In this document: positions 20,077 to 32,435 of the stretch, one piece after another
Position numbering within the stretch: position 1 is the first letter of the stretch
Layout: the number at the start of each line of letters is the position of its first letter
From: Isoetes taiwanensis
Taxonomy: Eukaryota > Streptophyta > Lycopodiopsida > Isoetales > Isoetaceae
Assembly: GCA_021234155.1 (NCBI GenBank)
Contig: JAJEKV010000030.1
Location: 14,248,222 to 14,312,221 of the forward strand
Reading direction: 5' to 3'
Length of the DNA: 64,000 nucleotides
The notes under the pieces: model-generated
Database searches by the model: none
Seen by the model: the letters and a program-made list of their open reading frames with translations, nothing else
What the model was told of the DNA's origin: nothing
Program-made: the position numbers and the translations under genes

Positions 20077-20851
20077 CACAAGGGGCATAAATGATTTCCA
20101 GCCTTGGATTTGCTTTTTTAATGAGCCAAATAACATTTGTTATGAGAGTTGAAAAATAAGGTCCTCTTGCAAGGTAAAAAATTGCCAACTTCAATGGGGG
20201 CTTGCATGGCCACTAGGTTGGAATGATTGCTACAATGTTAAAATATATCTAGTGGATCGAGCAACTTAAACAAGCTAGAAATATCCAAGACGCATTTTTC
20301 AATATGCAGCTGAAGCTTTTGTTACAGACTACAAGTCCACTCTACTATGCTAGAACATGTGCCACTCGATTCCTAGAAAGCGGAATGCTAATGCATATTA
20401 GAGAAACGCATTAATGAAGTCAAAATTTGCTAAAATGTAATTTATACTTGGGGGGTCGGGCAAATAAATATACTATGTGCAATTGCGTGTAGTAATGAAA
20501 GTGAGACATTTCTTGCTAAATATGCAAATGACAAAGTAGCAAGACAAGGGATAAATAATGCAATAGGTTCTTTGAATTTTAAGAGGCTGCTTTCACAAGT
20601 CTAGCTCAAAGATAATCTATAAACACACACAATATATGATTGCTTTTCAAGCAAAGACAGATCTGTAATTTCTGTTGACATGATATGTTAATATGAATTC
20701 AAAACTTTAAGATATAAACTTGAATATCAGGATCTCGCTGAAAAAAGGATATCATGGACTGACCAAGATAGCAACAAAGTATGTTCCATAATGCAAGCAT
20801 TATTAAATGTCAAATGCTCAACGTAAAACATCCACTTGTCTACAAATTGAT
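20077..20851. other. Intergenic, no gene recognised
   Basis: AT-rich sequence between the dispersed repeat and the copia LTR, with no frame or signal I can support. Confidence 0.5.
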
Positions 20852-21198
20852 TGTCGAGATATATGTTATCGAGATCACCATCTTGCTGCTAGACATGATG
20901 ACAGCACTGACAGCACTCAGCACATAGGTGCTGACTATGTGCTGCATCAGCACTTCATCAGCACCTACACTAGCCCATCCACTTGCCTTAATTAGCTACG
21001 GCATCCACTTGCCTTAATTAGTTACGACATAATTAAGTGTGGTTGGTAACGGGAGCAGTTATTATTTATTGCCCCTTCTTATATCTTGTATTCATACTTA
21101 CGATAACTACAATTGCAATTCGCCTTTGTTTTGGGAGCTTGCGCTCTCGGATATTGGTGTGCATCCCCTTCTCTCCCTTTCTTGGTGCAACCTTGACA
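20852..21198 (+). repeat. Ty1/copia 5' LTR (347 bp)
   Basis: Starts TGTCGAG, ends CTTGACA. Its U3 is rich in the TCAGCAC/GTGCTGA heptamer (about 20900-20965) like the homologue at 1281-1616. It also carries a short internal duplication of a CATCCACTTGCCTTAATTAG unit near 20980-21022. Confidence 0.88.
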
Positions 21199-21210
21199 TG
21201 ATATCAGAGC
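21199..21210 (+). promoter_or_regulatory. Primer-binding site (initiator tRNA-Met type, one change)
   Basis: TGATATCAGAGC follows the LTR directly; the usual plant site is TGGTATCAGAGC, so one base has changed. Confidence 0.85.
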
Positions 21211-21248
21211 ACTAGGTGTGCTGAGATTGATTCAAGTTCAACATAGCA

Positions 21249-21897
21249 ATGGAGAAGGATGCAAGCTACAACCAGATTACCTTCCCTAGCGGTCGTGTGA
21301 TTCAAATCTTCGATGGCACAGGTTTCCAGCAATGGAAGAGAAGAATGACTCTCATTCTTAAAGATTTGAAGGAGTTTGGGGGAATTGTTAGTGGCCAAGA
21401 ACCAAAGACCGAGCTTGCATCGGATGGCAAGAATAAACTTGTTCTTGATGCTTGGCGGCCGGGATGACAAAGGCTATGGCTCTGATTGGGCTTTACGCTG
21501 CTTTAATCTCTTCTTGATGAGGTTCAGAAGGAGAACAACCATGATTTATGGAATGCTCTATCTAGAGAAGAGAAAAGATCTCTCCTTCATTGCAATTATT
21601 CTTCTTTCTTAGATCCTTACCCAATTCTTTCCATGCTTTTATGACAATCTCATGCAAATTGCCGACATGGATCTCAATCGTGCAATCACTTCCGGCCAAG
21701 GAGGAGATCATGATGAGGAAGGATCTTTGGAATTATCAAAGGCGAGCATAATGCTTTCTTTTCGAGGTCATTCGAGCCTAAATCCTATACAAAAAGGTAA
21801 TGAAAAAGCTAAGAAAAAGAAGAATAACAGTAGAAGCAATGCCTTCAAAGGGTCTTGGGCAAACAAAGGCCGCGACATTCAAGCGCCAGATTTGTGA
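21249..21897 (+). pseudogene. Ty1/copia Gag, frameshifted
   Basis: Begins MEKDASYNQITFPSGR with FDGTGFQQWKRRM, like the Gag at 1230. It is thrown out of frame near 21460 (the conserved WQRRDDKA region) and continues in other frames to about 21897. Part of the central helical region found in the left-hand copy is missing or scrambled. Confidence 0.85.
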
Positions 21898-22579
21898 CTA
21901 TTGCAAGAAAGGCAATCATACCGCAGCAGAATGTAGAAAGAAGATGAAGGACCTTGAGCACAAACTGAAAGCTTTGGAGACAAACAAAGCTTCAGCCAAT
22001 GTGGCCCAAATTGTTGAAGAAGTAAGCATAGCCAATGTGGTTCCTTGCAGCCTGGATTATGTCTATCTTTGTAAACAAGTGGATTCTGGTACTACATCTC
22101 ATATTAGTTGGCACAAAGATTGGTTTGAAAATTTCAGACCTACCTCTTCCAATCACATTGTTGAAATCGGCAACAATAGTGAGCATCAAATCTGCAGAAT
22201 GGGTAATATTCAAGTACCTACTAGTCTTGGTATCTTCACTCTAAAAGGGGTAATGTATGCTCCTACTTTGCGTAAAGATCTGACTGATATGGGCACAATA
22301 GTTTCCTTTGATAGTGAAGACTGCATTGTTCGCAACAAAGTTACAGGAAAGAGCCTTGCTCGTGCTATTCATATGGGTAATCTCTATCATTTGGGCCAAG
22401 AATATGCTGACCAAGTTGTTCTTGTAGCTGCTGGTAATGGTACTTGTGATTTGTGGCATAAGAGACTTGGACATATCAATCTTAAAGCACTCAACCAGCT
22501 GCCTCAACTTGTAGACGGTTTTGATCTTCATCAGCACCCTACTCTTGCAAGTTGTGAGGCTTGTGCATTGGGCAAATAG
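21800..22579 (+). pseudogene. Ty1/copia zinc knuckle, protease and pre-integrase domain
   Basis: A frame of 259 codons holds a CCHC knuckle CDYCKKGNHTAAEC (about 21892-21933) and the aspartic protease entry VDSGTTSHI, the catalytic D-S/T-G box (about 22080-22106). The pre-integrase domain follows: LWHKRLGHINLKALNQL and SCEACALGK. The stop at 22577-22579 falls at the junction to integrase, where relatives continue with Lys-rich sequence, so it is most likely a nonsense mutation. Confidence 0.88.
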
Positions 22580-23440
22580 CACCACAGATCCTTTACTCTC
22601 ATTGGATCTTGTGCTACTGCTCTTCTTGAACTAGTACACACGGATCTTTGTGGTCCAACTCATGTTCCTTCTCTCTTGGGTGCTTATTATTTTCTGACAT
22701 TCATTGATGATTTGAACAGGAAAACATGGGTCTATTTCTTGAAGCGAAAATCTGATGCATTTGCCCATTTTCAAGAATGGAAAGCGTTGTTGAGAATCAA
22801 GTAGCCCATCGTTAAAAGCTCGATCGATAATGGTGGAGAATTTACCGGTCATGCATTCAATCATTTTTGTGTTGATCATGGTATTGAGCGCCAACTTCAC
22901 AGAGCCTCATACTCCACAAAGATAATGGCATTCTTGAACGGATGGCATGTTGCTTGCTCGCTCAATCCTCAAAGACCCATTCAATTTTGGGTCTGAAGCG
23001 AAGAAGGTACTCGGTTTACCTTCTCAATAGATTGCCCATTTGCTATGAAAAAATTAGACTCCCCGAACAAGCTTTCAGCATAATAAAGCCAAATTTGTCT
23101 CGCTTGCATGTCCTTGGTGTCTTTGCCTTTATGCTTATTCCCAAAGCTAATCCCAAGAAACTTGAGCATACCCCAAGAAAGAAAATGATCTTTGTAGGTT
23201 TCTCCGATTAGGTAAGCATGCTTATAGGCTGATTGATCCCAGGATACCAAAACTTTGTGTTAGTCGCGATGTTATTTTCCATGAAGATGTTTCGGCATTT
23301 CACAAGGTTGAAACTTCTAACGTGGAATTTATTGATATCTCTCGCATGGATAACATGACACCGTAGCTTATAATCCATCGGACTTCGGTTTACGATATTC
23401 CAAAGACACCTTGTTCTAGCACTTGTAGCGGTTCCGGCAC
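22580..23440 (+). pseudogene. Ty1/copia integrase
   Basis: In the frame after the stop the integrase core reads VHTDLCGPTHVPSLLG, YYFLTFIDDLNRKTWVYFL and FQEWKALL, then a stop. Next comes SIDNGGEFTGHAFNHFC, giving the first two catalytic aspartates of the D,D35E triad. The region around the final glutamate is frameshifted. The C-terminal part shows AVYLLNRLP- and FVGFSD-like pieces (22990-23211). Confidence 0.82.
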
Positions 23441-23463
23441 GCAGAACGGTCCCAGCATCTGCA

Positions 23464-24480
23464 GTGCTTACAGCACCCCTGTTTCCTGATCACGGCGCAG
23501 ATCTTGACACATCCGATCCAGGAGGAGATCTTGACCCATCTGATCCAGGAGGTGAATTTGATCGTCCTGATCAAGGAGGAGTTGAAGAAGAACTTGGTCG
23601 AGGAAAAAGGAAATGTTTTCCTCCTCAAAGGTTTACCTTCTATGCTGAAATTATGCCCAACATTATGGAGTTTTGTGGTGCTGCTATTATCAGTGAACCC
23701 ATAAGCTATCGTGAGGCTATTTCATGTGCTGCGGCACCTCATTGGGAGCAGGCAATGGACCACACAATGGATTCTATTGTTCAAAATGGCACTTGGAATT
23801 TGGTTCCTCTTCCTCATAACTGGAAGGTCGTTGGTAACAAATGGGTCTACAAATGCAAGCTCCATCCTGATGGCACTATTAGTAGCTACAAAGCACGTTT
23901 GGTTGCACAGGGTTTCAGCCAGCAATATGGCATTGATTACTTGGAAATATTTTCTCCAGTGGTCAAAATGATGAGCATTTCCATTCTTCTTGCATTTGCT
24001 GCTCATTATAATCTTGAGGTTCATCAAACAGATGTCAAAACATCATTTCTTAATGGCAAACTTAATGAAGAAATATATATGAAGCAACCTCAGGGTTATG
24101 TCAAAGCTGGTGCTGAGCATTTAGCATGCAAATTGACGAAGGCACTTTATGGGTTAAAGCAAGCATTACGTGCTTGGTACAAGACCATAGATTCTTTCTT
24201 CAAAGACCAAGGATTCCAGCCTATTGAGGCTGATTCTAATGTCTACATCCATCGTCAAGGCAAGTTCTTACTCATCGTTGCTTTGTATATGGATGATTCC
24301 TTGCTCATAGGCAACAATAATGAGCACATTGCTGAATTCAAGACAAGGCTTGCTGCTAAGTTTCCAATAGTAGACTTGGGTGAAGCTTGCTATTGTTTGG
24401 GTTTGCAAATTACAAGAGACTGGAACAACGGGATTCTTCATATCTCTCAAAAAGAGTACGTTGAAGAAATGCTTGAGTGA
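23464..24480 (+). CDS. Ty1/copia reverse transcriptase (open 338-codon segment)
   Basis: The longest copia frame still open. It has the conserved entry WKVVGNKWVYKCKLHPDGTI, YKARLVAQGFSQQYGIDYL, FSPVVKM, VHQTDVKTSFLNGKLNEEIY and LTKALYGLKQALRAW. The polymerase box YMDD is at 24286-24297. It closes with YCLGLQITRDWNNGILHISQ and a stop at 24478-24480, just before the RNase H frame. A frameshift of one position separates the two. The catalytic aspartates are kept, so it decayed more slowly or later than the Gag and integrase parts. Confidence 0.88.
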   Translation: MLTAPLFPDHGADLDTSDPGGDLDPSDPGGEFDRPDQGGVEEELGRGKRKCFPPQRFTFYAEIMPNIMEFCGAAIISEPISYREAISCAAAPHWEQAMDHTMDSIVQNGTWNLVPLPHNWKVVGNKWVYKCKLHPDGTISSYKARLVAQGFSQQYGIDYLEIFSPVVKMMSISILLAFAAHYNLEVHQTDVKTSFLNGKLNEEIYMKQPQGYVKAGAEHLACKLTKALYGLKQALRAWYKTIDSFFKDQGFQPIEADSNVYIHRQGKFLLIVALYMDDSLLIGNNNEHIAEFKTRLAAKFPIVDLGEACYCLGLQITRDWNNGILHISQKEYVEEMLE

Positions 24481-24955
24481 ATCCAGGTACTCTTCTCACC
24501 AAGAAAGATTGTCCACACTATGATGCTGAACGTCTTTCTATGGCAAAAGTTCCATTTCGGCAATTGATTGGTAGCCTCATGTATTGCATGGTTTGCACCA
24601 GACCCGATATTGCATTTGCTGCTATACCTCTCAGCCAATTTTCAGCAGATCCAGGTCATAAGCATTGGGAAATGGCCAAGCACATTCTCCGCTACTTAAA
24701 AGGTACTGCTGATTATGGCCTTACATATCGCAGCAATAGTGATGCTTTTTCATTGCTGACATATAGTGATTCCTCACTTAGCGATGTGATAGACAACTCC
24801 AGCCCACATCCGGCATTTGTTTTCGGCTTGCCAATGCTGCCATTGCTTGGATCAGCAAAAAACAAGGGCATGTATCTCTTTCATCCACTGAAGCGGAGTA
24901 TGTTGCAGCATCTACAGCAGCCCGTGAGATCATTAGTTTGAAGGAGTGTGTTGCA
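24477..24955 (+). pseudogene. Ty1/copia RNase H, 3' truncated
   Basis: Reads VPFRQLIGSLMYCMVCTRPD, FSADPGHKHWEMAKHILRYL and LTYSDSSLSD. The usual VSLSSTEAEYVA box is present in a shifted frame near 24878-24915. The element's homology then fades without a 3' LTR. Confidence 0.85.
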
Positions 24956-26870
24956 CAGACTTATCTTGCAATAGACCAAGAAATATATCTTTAGTTCCAG
25001 ATATAGTAATTATTGAAGGCAATTGATTGTACAACCAAGGCCATACCTTCGAGTTCTTACATGTAGATATACAATTCAAATTATGCTGAAGGCTCAACTA
25101 CCTTGGTTTCATATTTCCATAGAATGCAACCTTCAAAGCCAAATGCATGGCAGACATGGAAGCCAACAACAAGAAGATTGAACTAACTCTAAAATCTATC
25201 CATAATTCATCAACTTCAAAACCAATTCCACTGCAATAATAAGGGTGTTTTCCACCAGCTCCTGCGCCAAGATGTTGGACGGGTTTAAAAGAAATAGATG
25301 AATGCCCTGTAACCATAGTGACAACAAGTCTTGGATCAGCTTCCACCTCAGATAATACTTGTTGCAAATTGTTATCAAATAGATAGCGTTAGCATAAAGT
25401 ACAACTTAAATGCTTCTATGGACATCTTGAACATAATATATCACTTTATCCATCCTAAATAAATCATGAATGCACATTTTCCATACACATAGATGAATGC
25501 GTTCTATAGGATGCATCAACCCGTCTGAAAAATTACCCTATTGCCGTATTACCCAGCTTGGCATCATGAGCATGCAGATGGACTTGTGTCTCATCCACTA
25601 AAAACTTTGCAGACAAACAAATATTGCGAATCATCTTTGTGCCTCACAACCTGAAGCTATTGCAGACAAGAAACTTACAACATAGCAAAGATGAAATACT
25701 GAAAAAATAAAATCTTCAAATCAAATACCTGAGACAAAATCTGAATACATGGGAAAATATGTCATTCTTGGCCTGTGGAAATTTCTTGCGTGTTAGACAA
25801 CACAAGAACGTCAGAAAAACTTACGTAACATGTGCCAATTCCAACTCTCATGTGAGAAGGCACAAAGCCACAGAATGCCTATAGACACATTTATTTCTTA
25901 ACTCAGAATAGCAGATCTTATGCTTTAGTCTCCGCGCACGAAAACTCGAACACAAAAATCAACAAATAGTGAAAGTACAAGTACAATATGACACATATAA
26001 CGGTTTGCATGGCTCTGAATTACAAAACAAAAAAGATCTCAGAACATAAAGTGCCTGGCAAAGTAATATGTATAAATTTGGACTAGTACTTCAGTGATAG
26101 CAAGCAAAGTATTTATTTCCATCTCGTGACAATATTTTCCACGTAGCTTTAGTTACATTTTTCCTAAAATCCAGCTTGTGATTCACAGTTTTGCCTATGG
26201 CATTCCTGACCATTTATGTAAGACGAGCGAACATGACAGTTCTGAAAACTTGGTATGCAAATTGACATTTATCACAAGTATGGAATGTTTGCACATTTGT
26301 TGCAGAAAACACCCATTCAACAATGGCAAGGTTTGAAATTAGTCTGTACCGGTCCTCTGCCAGTGGAGCCACTTTTTTCGGCAATAAGGCTAAGATTTGA
26401 GAGGCAAAGCACATAAGAAAACCAGGTATATAAAAGAACATGCCGGCCATGGACTCTAATGACGGATCAGGCCAGTTAACAAACTATATTGGAGCTTGGC
26501 TAACCACGCACCTACAGACAACGATATCCAAAATTTCTATACGAAATTAGTCCCAAAAACAGCCAGATATCCAAATCAAAAGAATGGGTGACAAAAGAAA
26601 GGAAATAGCTTGACACTGGCATTTGATATTGTCTACAGCTATACACCGAATGCAAAGAAGGCGAGACCATCGCCGAATTTGAGCTGAAAACTACTGGGCT
26701 TTCTTCAGAGGCGCAGAAAAACATCTTATTGAGCTTATCTCTTCTTTGAAACGTTGGCCCTTGGCAAAGAGCTCTGCCCTCAAGAAACAGCAAGAATGCA
26801 TATTTTGGCGGTGCCGGTTAGTCCGAAGCCACACGTCATGCCCGGCAACACCACCGACCCGGTTCTGTGA

Positions 26871-26985
26871 GACCGGCAGTTTGAAGCAGTTTTAGGCATA
26901 ATCTAGGTATATTCCAGCATATGCTCAGAATATTCCGAAAACCCACATGAACGAGGGTTTGCCCCCCTAGGGGCAACCCAAAAAT
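26871..26985 (+). repeat. Dispersed repeat, second copy (about 115 bp)
   Basis: Homologous, same orientation, to 19961-20076, with a few substitutions and indels. Confidence 0.8.
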
Positions 26986-27411
26986 AAGTTTTTATAAACC
27001 AGCTAAAATACAACATATATCTTGCATCCACTAACAAATGATTATGTCTTGCATTAACTGAATCTGATATCAAAAGGAGAATTCAAATGCGTCAAAGGTT
27101 ACCTAGGTCAAATTGAGCAAAAATCCATCCTATAGCAAAAGCAATGAGTAAAAATGGCTTAGAACTAGGAGCAATTGAAGAGAATCATTAAGTTAAAAGC
27201 GTACATTGATTTTTTTCTCAGCCCAAAACAGAGGATCTTTGGAGATCGACTGCATGGACGTTGGAACATGTCGCTTTAAGGATGGAACATAACACTAGCC
27301 TGGGTGGGGGCTTCAATACTGATAGCAACCACCTATTCTTTTCTTACTTCTAAAATACCTTTGCCATGACCCCAAAACGCCCAAACCCAATGAGGAAGCA
27401 CCTTTATTGTT

Positions 27412-27456
27412 ACAAGAAACTTATCGCGGCGGCCAAGGCCGCCGCGAACGTTTCTC
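27412..27456. repeat. GC-rich perfect hairpin, copy 1
   Basis: TCGCGGCGGCC (27424-27434), a two-base AA loop, then GGCCGCCGCGA (27437-27447): an 11-bp perfect stem in otherwise AT-rich DNA. The flanks (ACAAGAAA before, GTTTCT after) are shared with the second copy near 32448. Confidence 0.85.
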
Positions 27457-30400
27457 TTCCCCAACTTGTCTATACATGCTAGAACATGCAGAATTTGAAC
27501 CTGCATTTTGTTGCCTTGTGTTCAGTGCCTGCACGATAGAAGAATATTGATCATAACGACTTGTTACGAAAGATGTTCTGCATTAAATCAAAAGAATCTA
27601 AGTTCCGAACATACAAAAATTGAACTGTGTTTGAGCATGGAAAATTCTAACCTCTGTAGTTGCCAATATAGCTATGCAAAATGGTTATTCAAAATGCATA
27701 CGAATAAAACATGAACCCATTAACCCAATAGCTTTCCATATGGTAAGAACAAATTTATGATATGCATCATGGAGATGGTCCGTCATGCAATATTGTCCAA
27801 CATGATTATTTGCTCTGCTCAATGTATGGAAATGTTTCAAACGTGGTAGATCAAATTTGACCTTTGCTGAAACAAAATGTTAACGATGACCTCTGCTGAA
27901 ACGAAATGTTAACGATGAGAACGATAATCTAAATGAGAACGATGTTTGGAAAAATGTGCATGCTTGACACGGTTTGAATATCAGCCTGCAAATGTATGCC
28001 AATTTGGTGTACTAAGGCACATGCATTAGATGCAATTTGGACCTTTCAGTCTCCCCACTACAGCTTCACACAAACAATCACACTGATAGCCCTTGTATAC
28101 AGGGTACATCAAGTAACAACCAGAAGGCTCCTGGCTAGTCTAAAAACTCTGTTGGCTCAAAAAGGCATTAAAGGATGTCGATATACAAAAGCTCTGCCAT
28201 ATTCAAACTTAACTCCCACTTATAATTATCAATCAGAAGAGAGTAGGGTCAGACACATCGACATTAAGGATTTTCTCTTAGTTACATGCCTGTGATATAC
28301 AGCTGTTTGATATTAACAAGTCTGTGGCCTATGGATGATCGTCATATTGAAGATTGCTTCTTCACTTTTAGATTTGATATACTGCCATATTCTATTTATA
28401 TTTAGTCAAAATTATGCATGCATAGTTTTCTCATGAAAACATGTGGATGCAATCTCAAGTTCTCAAAAACATAACTTTGTTGTCCATGGCCTCAGTGCTG
28501 GTCATTATGGTGGGGAAGAAGCACTTAAATGTCAACAATGAGGAAAATGCAGTCAAAATTTGTTACCCAACAGTCATCACTTGATTCTTGTTCTAGAAGG
28601 CATGCATGAATTGGCAGAAATGGCATTCTCTTGACATGGTGTTTCAGAGTCTATCTGAAGGTGAATACATTGTTGAATACATTGTTGTCTACTGACCATA
28701 TACATTGTCATACATTGTTGCCTTAAAATATGACAGATCACGCACTCAAAACATTTCTGCAGCTTTTTCACACCATTCTTCCTTGTTTTATGAAGGTGGA
28801 AATATCTGACCTCTCTTGTTATGTAGTGTCAAGACCCGGATCATGAGTAAGCACATTATCCTTTGGTGTTGCCATTTTACTGCTGCATGCTTATTAGGCT
28901 ATTGGAAGCATATTTATTAGAAAATTGAAAATACTTTTGCACATTCCCTTCCCCGAGCTATTAACACTGAACACGATCTTTCAATCACGCCTCTTTCTAA
29001 TTCCTAATCTTAATGAGCTCATGCGGCATATCTTTGCGCTTCATCAAATTCCATTCCTTCGACATTAAGGATTTTCTCTTACTTACATGCCTTGTCGCTT
29101 CCTCGCCCCGCTATGGTGCCCAAATACGCCTTCAATCCAATACAAATGGGCTGCCACGGTATGTAAAACTTTGCACACCGCTGCATTTACGACCTCGGGA
29201 ATTTCTTGGCCACATGGCCCACTTAATCGCCCATAACGCCTGTTGGGAGGCCGTTATCTAGCCCATCATTGCGAAGAATGGAAATATGGCCTCACAAAAA
29301 CGTACTACAAGAATGGAAATGCACCAAACGTAATAGATTGCAACCAATTTATATTTATATTTCTCATCTCGCCCCTCTCGCAAGAAAGGGTTCCCTCTCT
29401 GCAAACTGAAGCCATCTAACGCCTAAATTTTCTATGGGCCACTTAACCAAAAAAGAGTGCCTCAAAATGCTCGAACACCATTGCTTATTTGGGCCATGTC
29501 CCATCATTTGGACATATTTGAAAACCAACGAGACAATATTAACAACCTCAATCTTAACTTTCCACTCTTTCAAACACCACAAATAGGCCATTATGCACGT
29601 AATGCACGCATTCATATAAAGTGAGATATGGACCTTGCTTATCAAAATATATTTCTTCTTGTGGGCATGAAAATTGTTGTTCGGACGTAAGAAGAGCAGA
29701 TGCACCTCTAATTGAGTCACTTGAAAGGAGGACAAAATGTGGCTGCATGTTGATGGCTATGAATGATCATTTAAATATCTTCAAAGACCTTATAATAAAT
29801 TTTTCATCTCATCTGATCTCACCCCATCTTGATTTCATCTCATCTCATGGAAAATATACAGGAAAGTGGACATGTACATGTGACGACATGTTCACTTCCA
29901 TATTGTGGGTTGTTTTGAGAGGCATTCTTTGTGATGCCCTCCCGATCCTCGCCGCTAGTGACCGGCTGGGACTGAGAAGTCATGAAAGAACATTAGAACC
30001 GACTTAGCAAGACACCAAGAACATAAGCATATAATGATGTAAACCATACCAGGCAAGCCGTTTGCCTATGCAGCTCACTTCACTCGACCGGGCAAACCAA
30101 AGATTAAAAGTTAAAAAACATTATAATGTTTTTAATTGAAATAAGATAAGATCAATGTTATGTACTTTAAGTTTTACTCACCCGCCCTCTTATATGATCT
30201 AGATTCATCTCCTCCAAATCCGTGAATTGTCATATTCCAATTCCTTTCTATAGCAAATTCATAAAAATGAAGTTAGCAAGAAACATAATCACGCTTAATT
30301 CAGAAATTTATACCGCCATCTCACCCAAATGTAGCGTAACATCTTTTTGCTTCCAAAACAGAAGATTTCCGATGCTTAGCCAACGACAAGCAAACGTTGT

Positions 30401-30789
30401 CACCGCCAAAGATGACTTAGAAAAAAAACAACAAAACCATCCACCAAAACCCAAAACATCCAAAATCCGGACTCACCAAAGCAGTCTTTGTGCATCACCT
30501 AATACTTATTGCATAGCTATGAAGAGAACATGGGAAATTATCATAACTTGAGGCATGCAAGATCATTACCGCTTCAACAAAGTCATCGCAATTTCCAGAA
30601 GACGCCTTCAACTTCCTCGATCCAAATTCTCATGTGGATCAACCTATAATAACAATAAAAGAAGCGTTATTAGACACACAACCAACTCGGGGACCAAAGA
30701 TTTCGTAACAAAGGACAAATTTGGCGAAAATATGGACCTATTTATGGCGCAACTTATAAGCAAGCACACAAGAGCAATCCCTTTAGCGT

Positions 30790-31400
30790 AAACTTACCAC
30801 ATTAACATGGGCATTATTAGTAACTTCCTTTGCTCTAGTTGCAAAAGAAAGTGTATTTCCGGACTGATCCACATGAGAATGGGCCGGACTCATGGTGCGA
30901 TTATAGCAAAAAGCATTGCCCCCGAAAGTGAATGTTGCGAAATGCGTGTCGGCTTTGGAATCTCTGAAAGGGACATGTCCTTTAAACTTGTTGCCTCCAT
31001 TTACCGCATCTAACCATGTACACATGGATTAAAAATCAGAAAAGGATCTTGAACTTGTAAATGATTACTATATAACCGCATCAGACCTCGCTTTCTACCC
31101 TAACGTAACATATATATAACCTCCTAACATGCTTAGCATAGGGGGCCGGACTAAAATATAAGAACAAAATTATCTAGGGCAAGAGCATTACATAAAGCTA
31201 ATGGCTAGTTTGGCGGACTAGGTACACATTACAAAAAGACGCTGTTGCAATGTGTCTTTGGTACTTTGTATTTTCAAGTAAAATACCCGAAGCCACGAAT
31301 GACGATTGCTTAATGTAAGGCAAGCTTCGATTAATGTGACAACCCTCCTTCAACCTTGCACCTTCTCGCTAGAGATTGAGATGCTCGCTCATTTGCCGAC
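30790..31400 (-). pseudogene. Kinesin-7-like motor domain fragment
   Basis: Two blocks on the minus strand match the second half of a plant kinesin motor. Near 31400-31330 a frameshifted switch-II region reads NFVDLVG / ERASQSLARRCKVEGG / CHINRSL, corresponding to the DLAGSERASQ and HINRSL boxes. At about 31010-30790 follow [10 protein letters not shown], a garbled LTRILQ-LGGN region, then [20 protein letters not shown] and [12 protein letters not shown], ending at a GTAAGT donor. The family moves along microtubules in cell division. At least three one- or two-base indels break the frame, and the ATP-binding P-loop exon is not seen. I infer a pseudogene. Confidence 0.72.
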
Positions 31401-32435
31401 CAAATCCACAAAGTTCTAGAAAAGTACAAATTTATTCTAAACAATACTTTCAAAGAAGCAATTGCCTCATGCACAGTGTGCTCATAAAATGGGTTCTTGA
31501 CATGAAAATGTATCAAAACAGACTCATTCGAAATATTTGTCTCAAGACTGTGGACTAACTTTTCTAAAATCAAACGGAAGACATGGGCTAGAGGTATCTT
31601 GTTCAAATTTAATCAAAAGAAGAAGAGATCAAAATGCAAGATGCAGGAGTAGCTATGCTCTCAAACCACTACAAACGGCTCGCTTCCTATTACTCCGACA
31701 ATAGTGCCTGAGCTTCAAGCCCTTCTATCTTTTCAAGGTAAGGCGCTCATCAGATTTAATAATTTCCTTCTGCTTTACACTGATCTGTGCTTGCGATTTT
31801 CAGGTTCCCAAGCTTGAGAATTAGAGAAACTTCCAACACAATCTGGGAACTTCAGATAAGATTTCCAGCCCTTTGTGGACGCCCAACGGAGCCCGTTGCT
31901 ATTCTTGTTTTAATATTCTCTCAATCTTGTGTGCAGGGTTAACAAACATAGTAATTGAGCTACTGAGCTTGACAGATCTGGCCCTATGTTTGCAAGCTTG
32001 GCGATGGCATGGAAGCCCATTTCCGCAAGGTTAGAGAGAGTTTAGGCACTAAGTTCCAGCCTCTGTTTCCAATAACCACATTTCGGTCCCAAATGCTCAT
32101 AGCCATGATGCCCCAAATGCCATGGATGGCCTAAAAGAGGAACAGGGTTCAAAAACAGGGTCTTGGACCGATCGATCGCCACTCATGCCCAAAAAACAAC
32201 AAATCCTTCTGAATCCATTCTGAAAAAATTTGTGGATCTGAGACCGCCAATAAATCCATTTTTGCATTGCCTGAGCTCTGCCAGAGGATCATTTTTGCAT
32301 TACCCTTGGGTGGGAGCATCGGAGCTGGGGATCAGCTGGAACTAAAACAGATAAAGGATACCACGTGTCGATGTGAGGGCTTCTCAAACAAATTCCATCA
32401 AATAAATAGGAAAAAATGAGACTGCTTTATATATA

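Larger units (their letters stand above)
20852..24955 (+). mobile_element. Ty1/copia retrotransposon with 5' LTR, 3' end missing
   Basis: Order: 5' LTR, primer site, Gag, zinc knuckle, protease, integrase, reverse transcriptase, RNase H. Integrase upstream of reverse transcriptase defines Ty1/copia. The homology ends inside or just after RNase H near 24955 and no 3' LTR is seen in the following kilobases. Several frameshifts and stops mean it is dead. It is the same family as the fragment at 520-1616. Confidence 0.92.
24956..30780. other. Long non-coding interval
   Basis: Nearly 6 kb without a gene I can support. It contains the second copy of the dispersed repeat (26871-26985) and a GC-rich hairpin (27424-27447). 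Short frames such as 26214-26450 (minus) and 29364-29735 (minus) match nothing I recognise. Confidence 0.5.

Noticed and set aside
27424-27447. GC-rich hairpin taken as a Helitron 3' terminus
   Set aside because: No CTRR end follows at the usual distance on either strand, and no matching 5' TC end was found.
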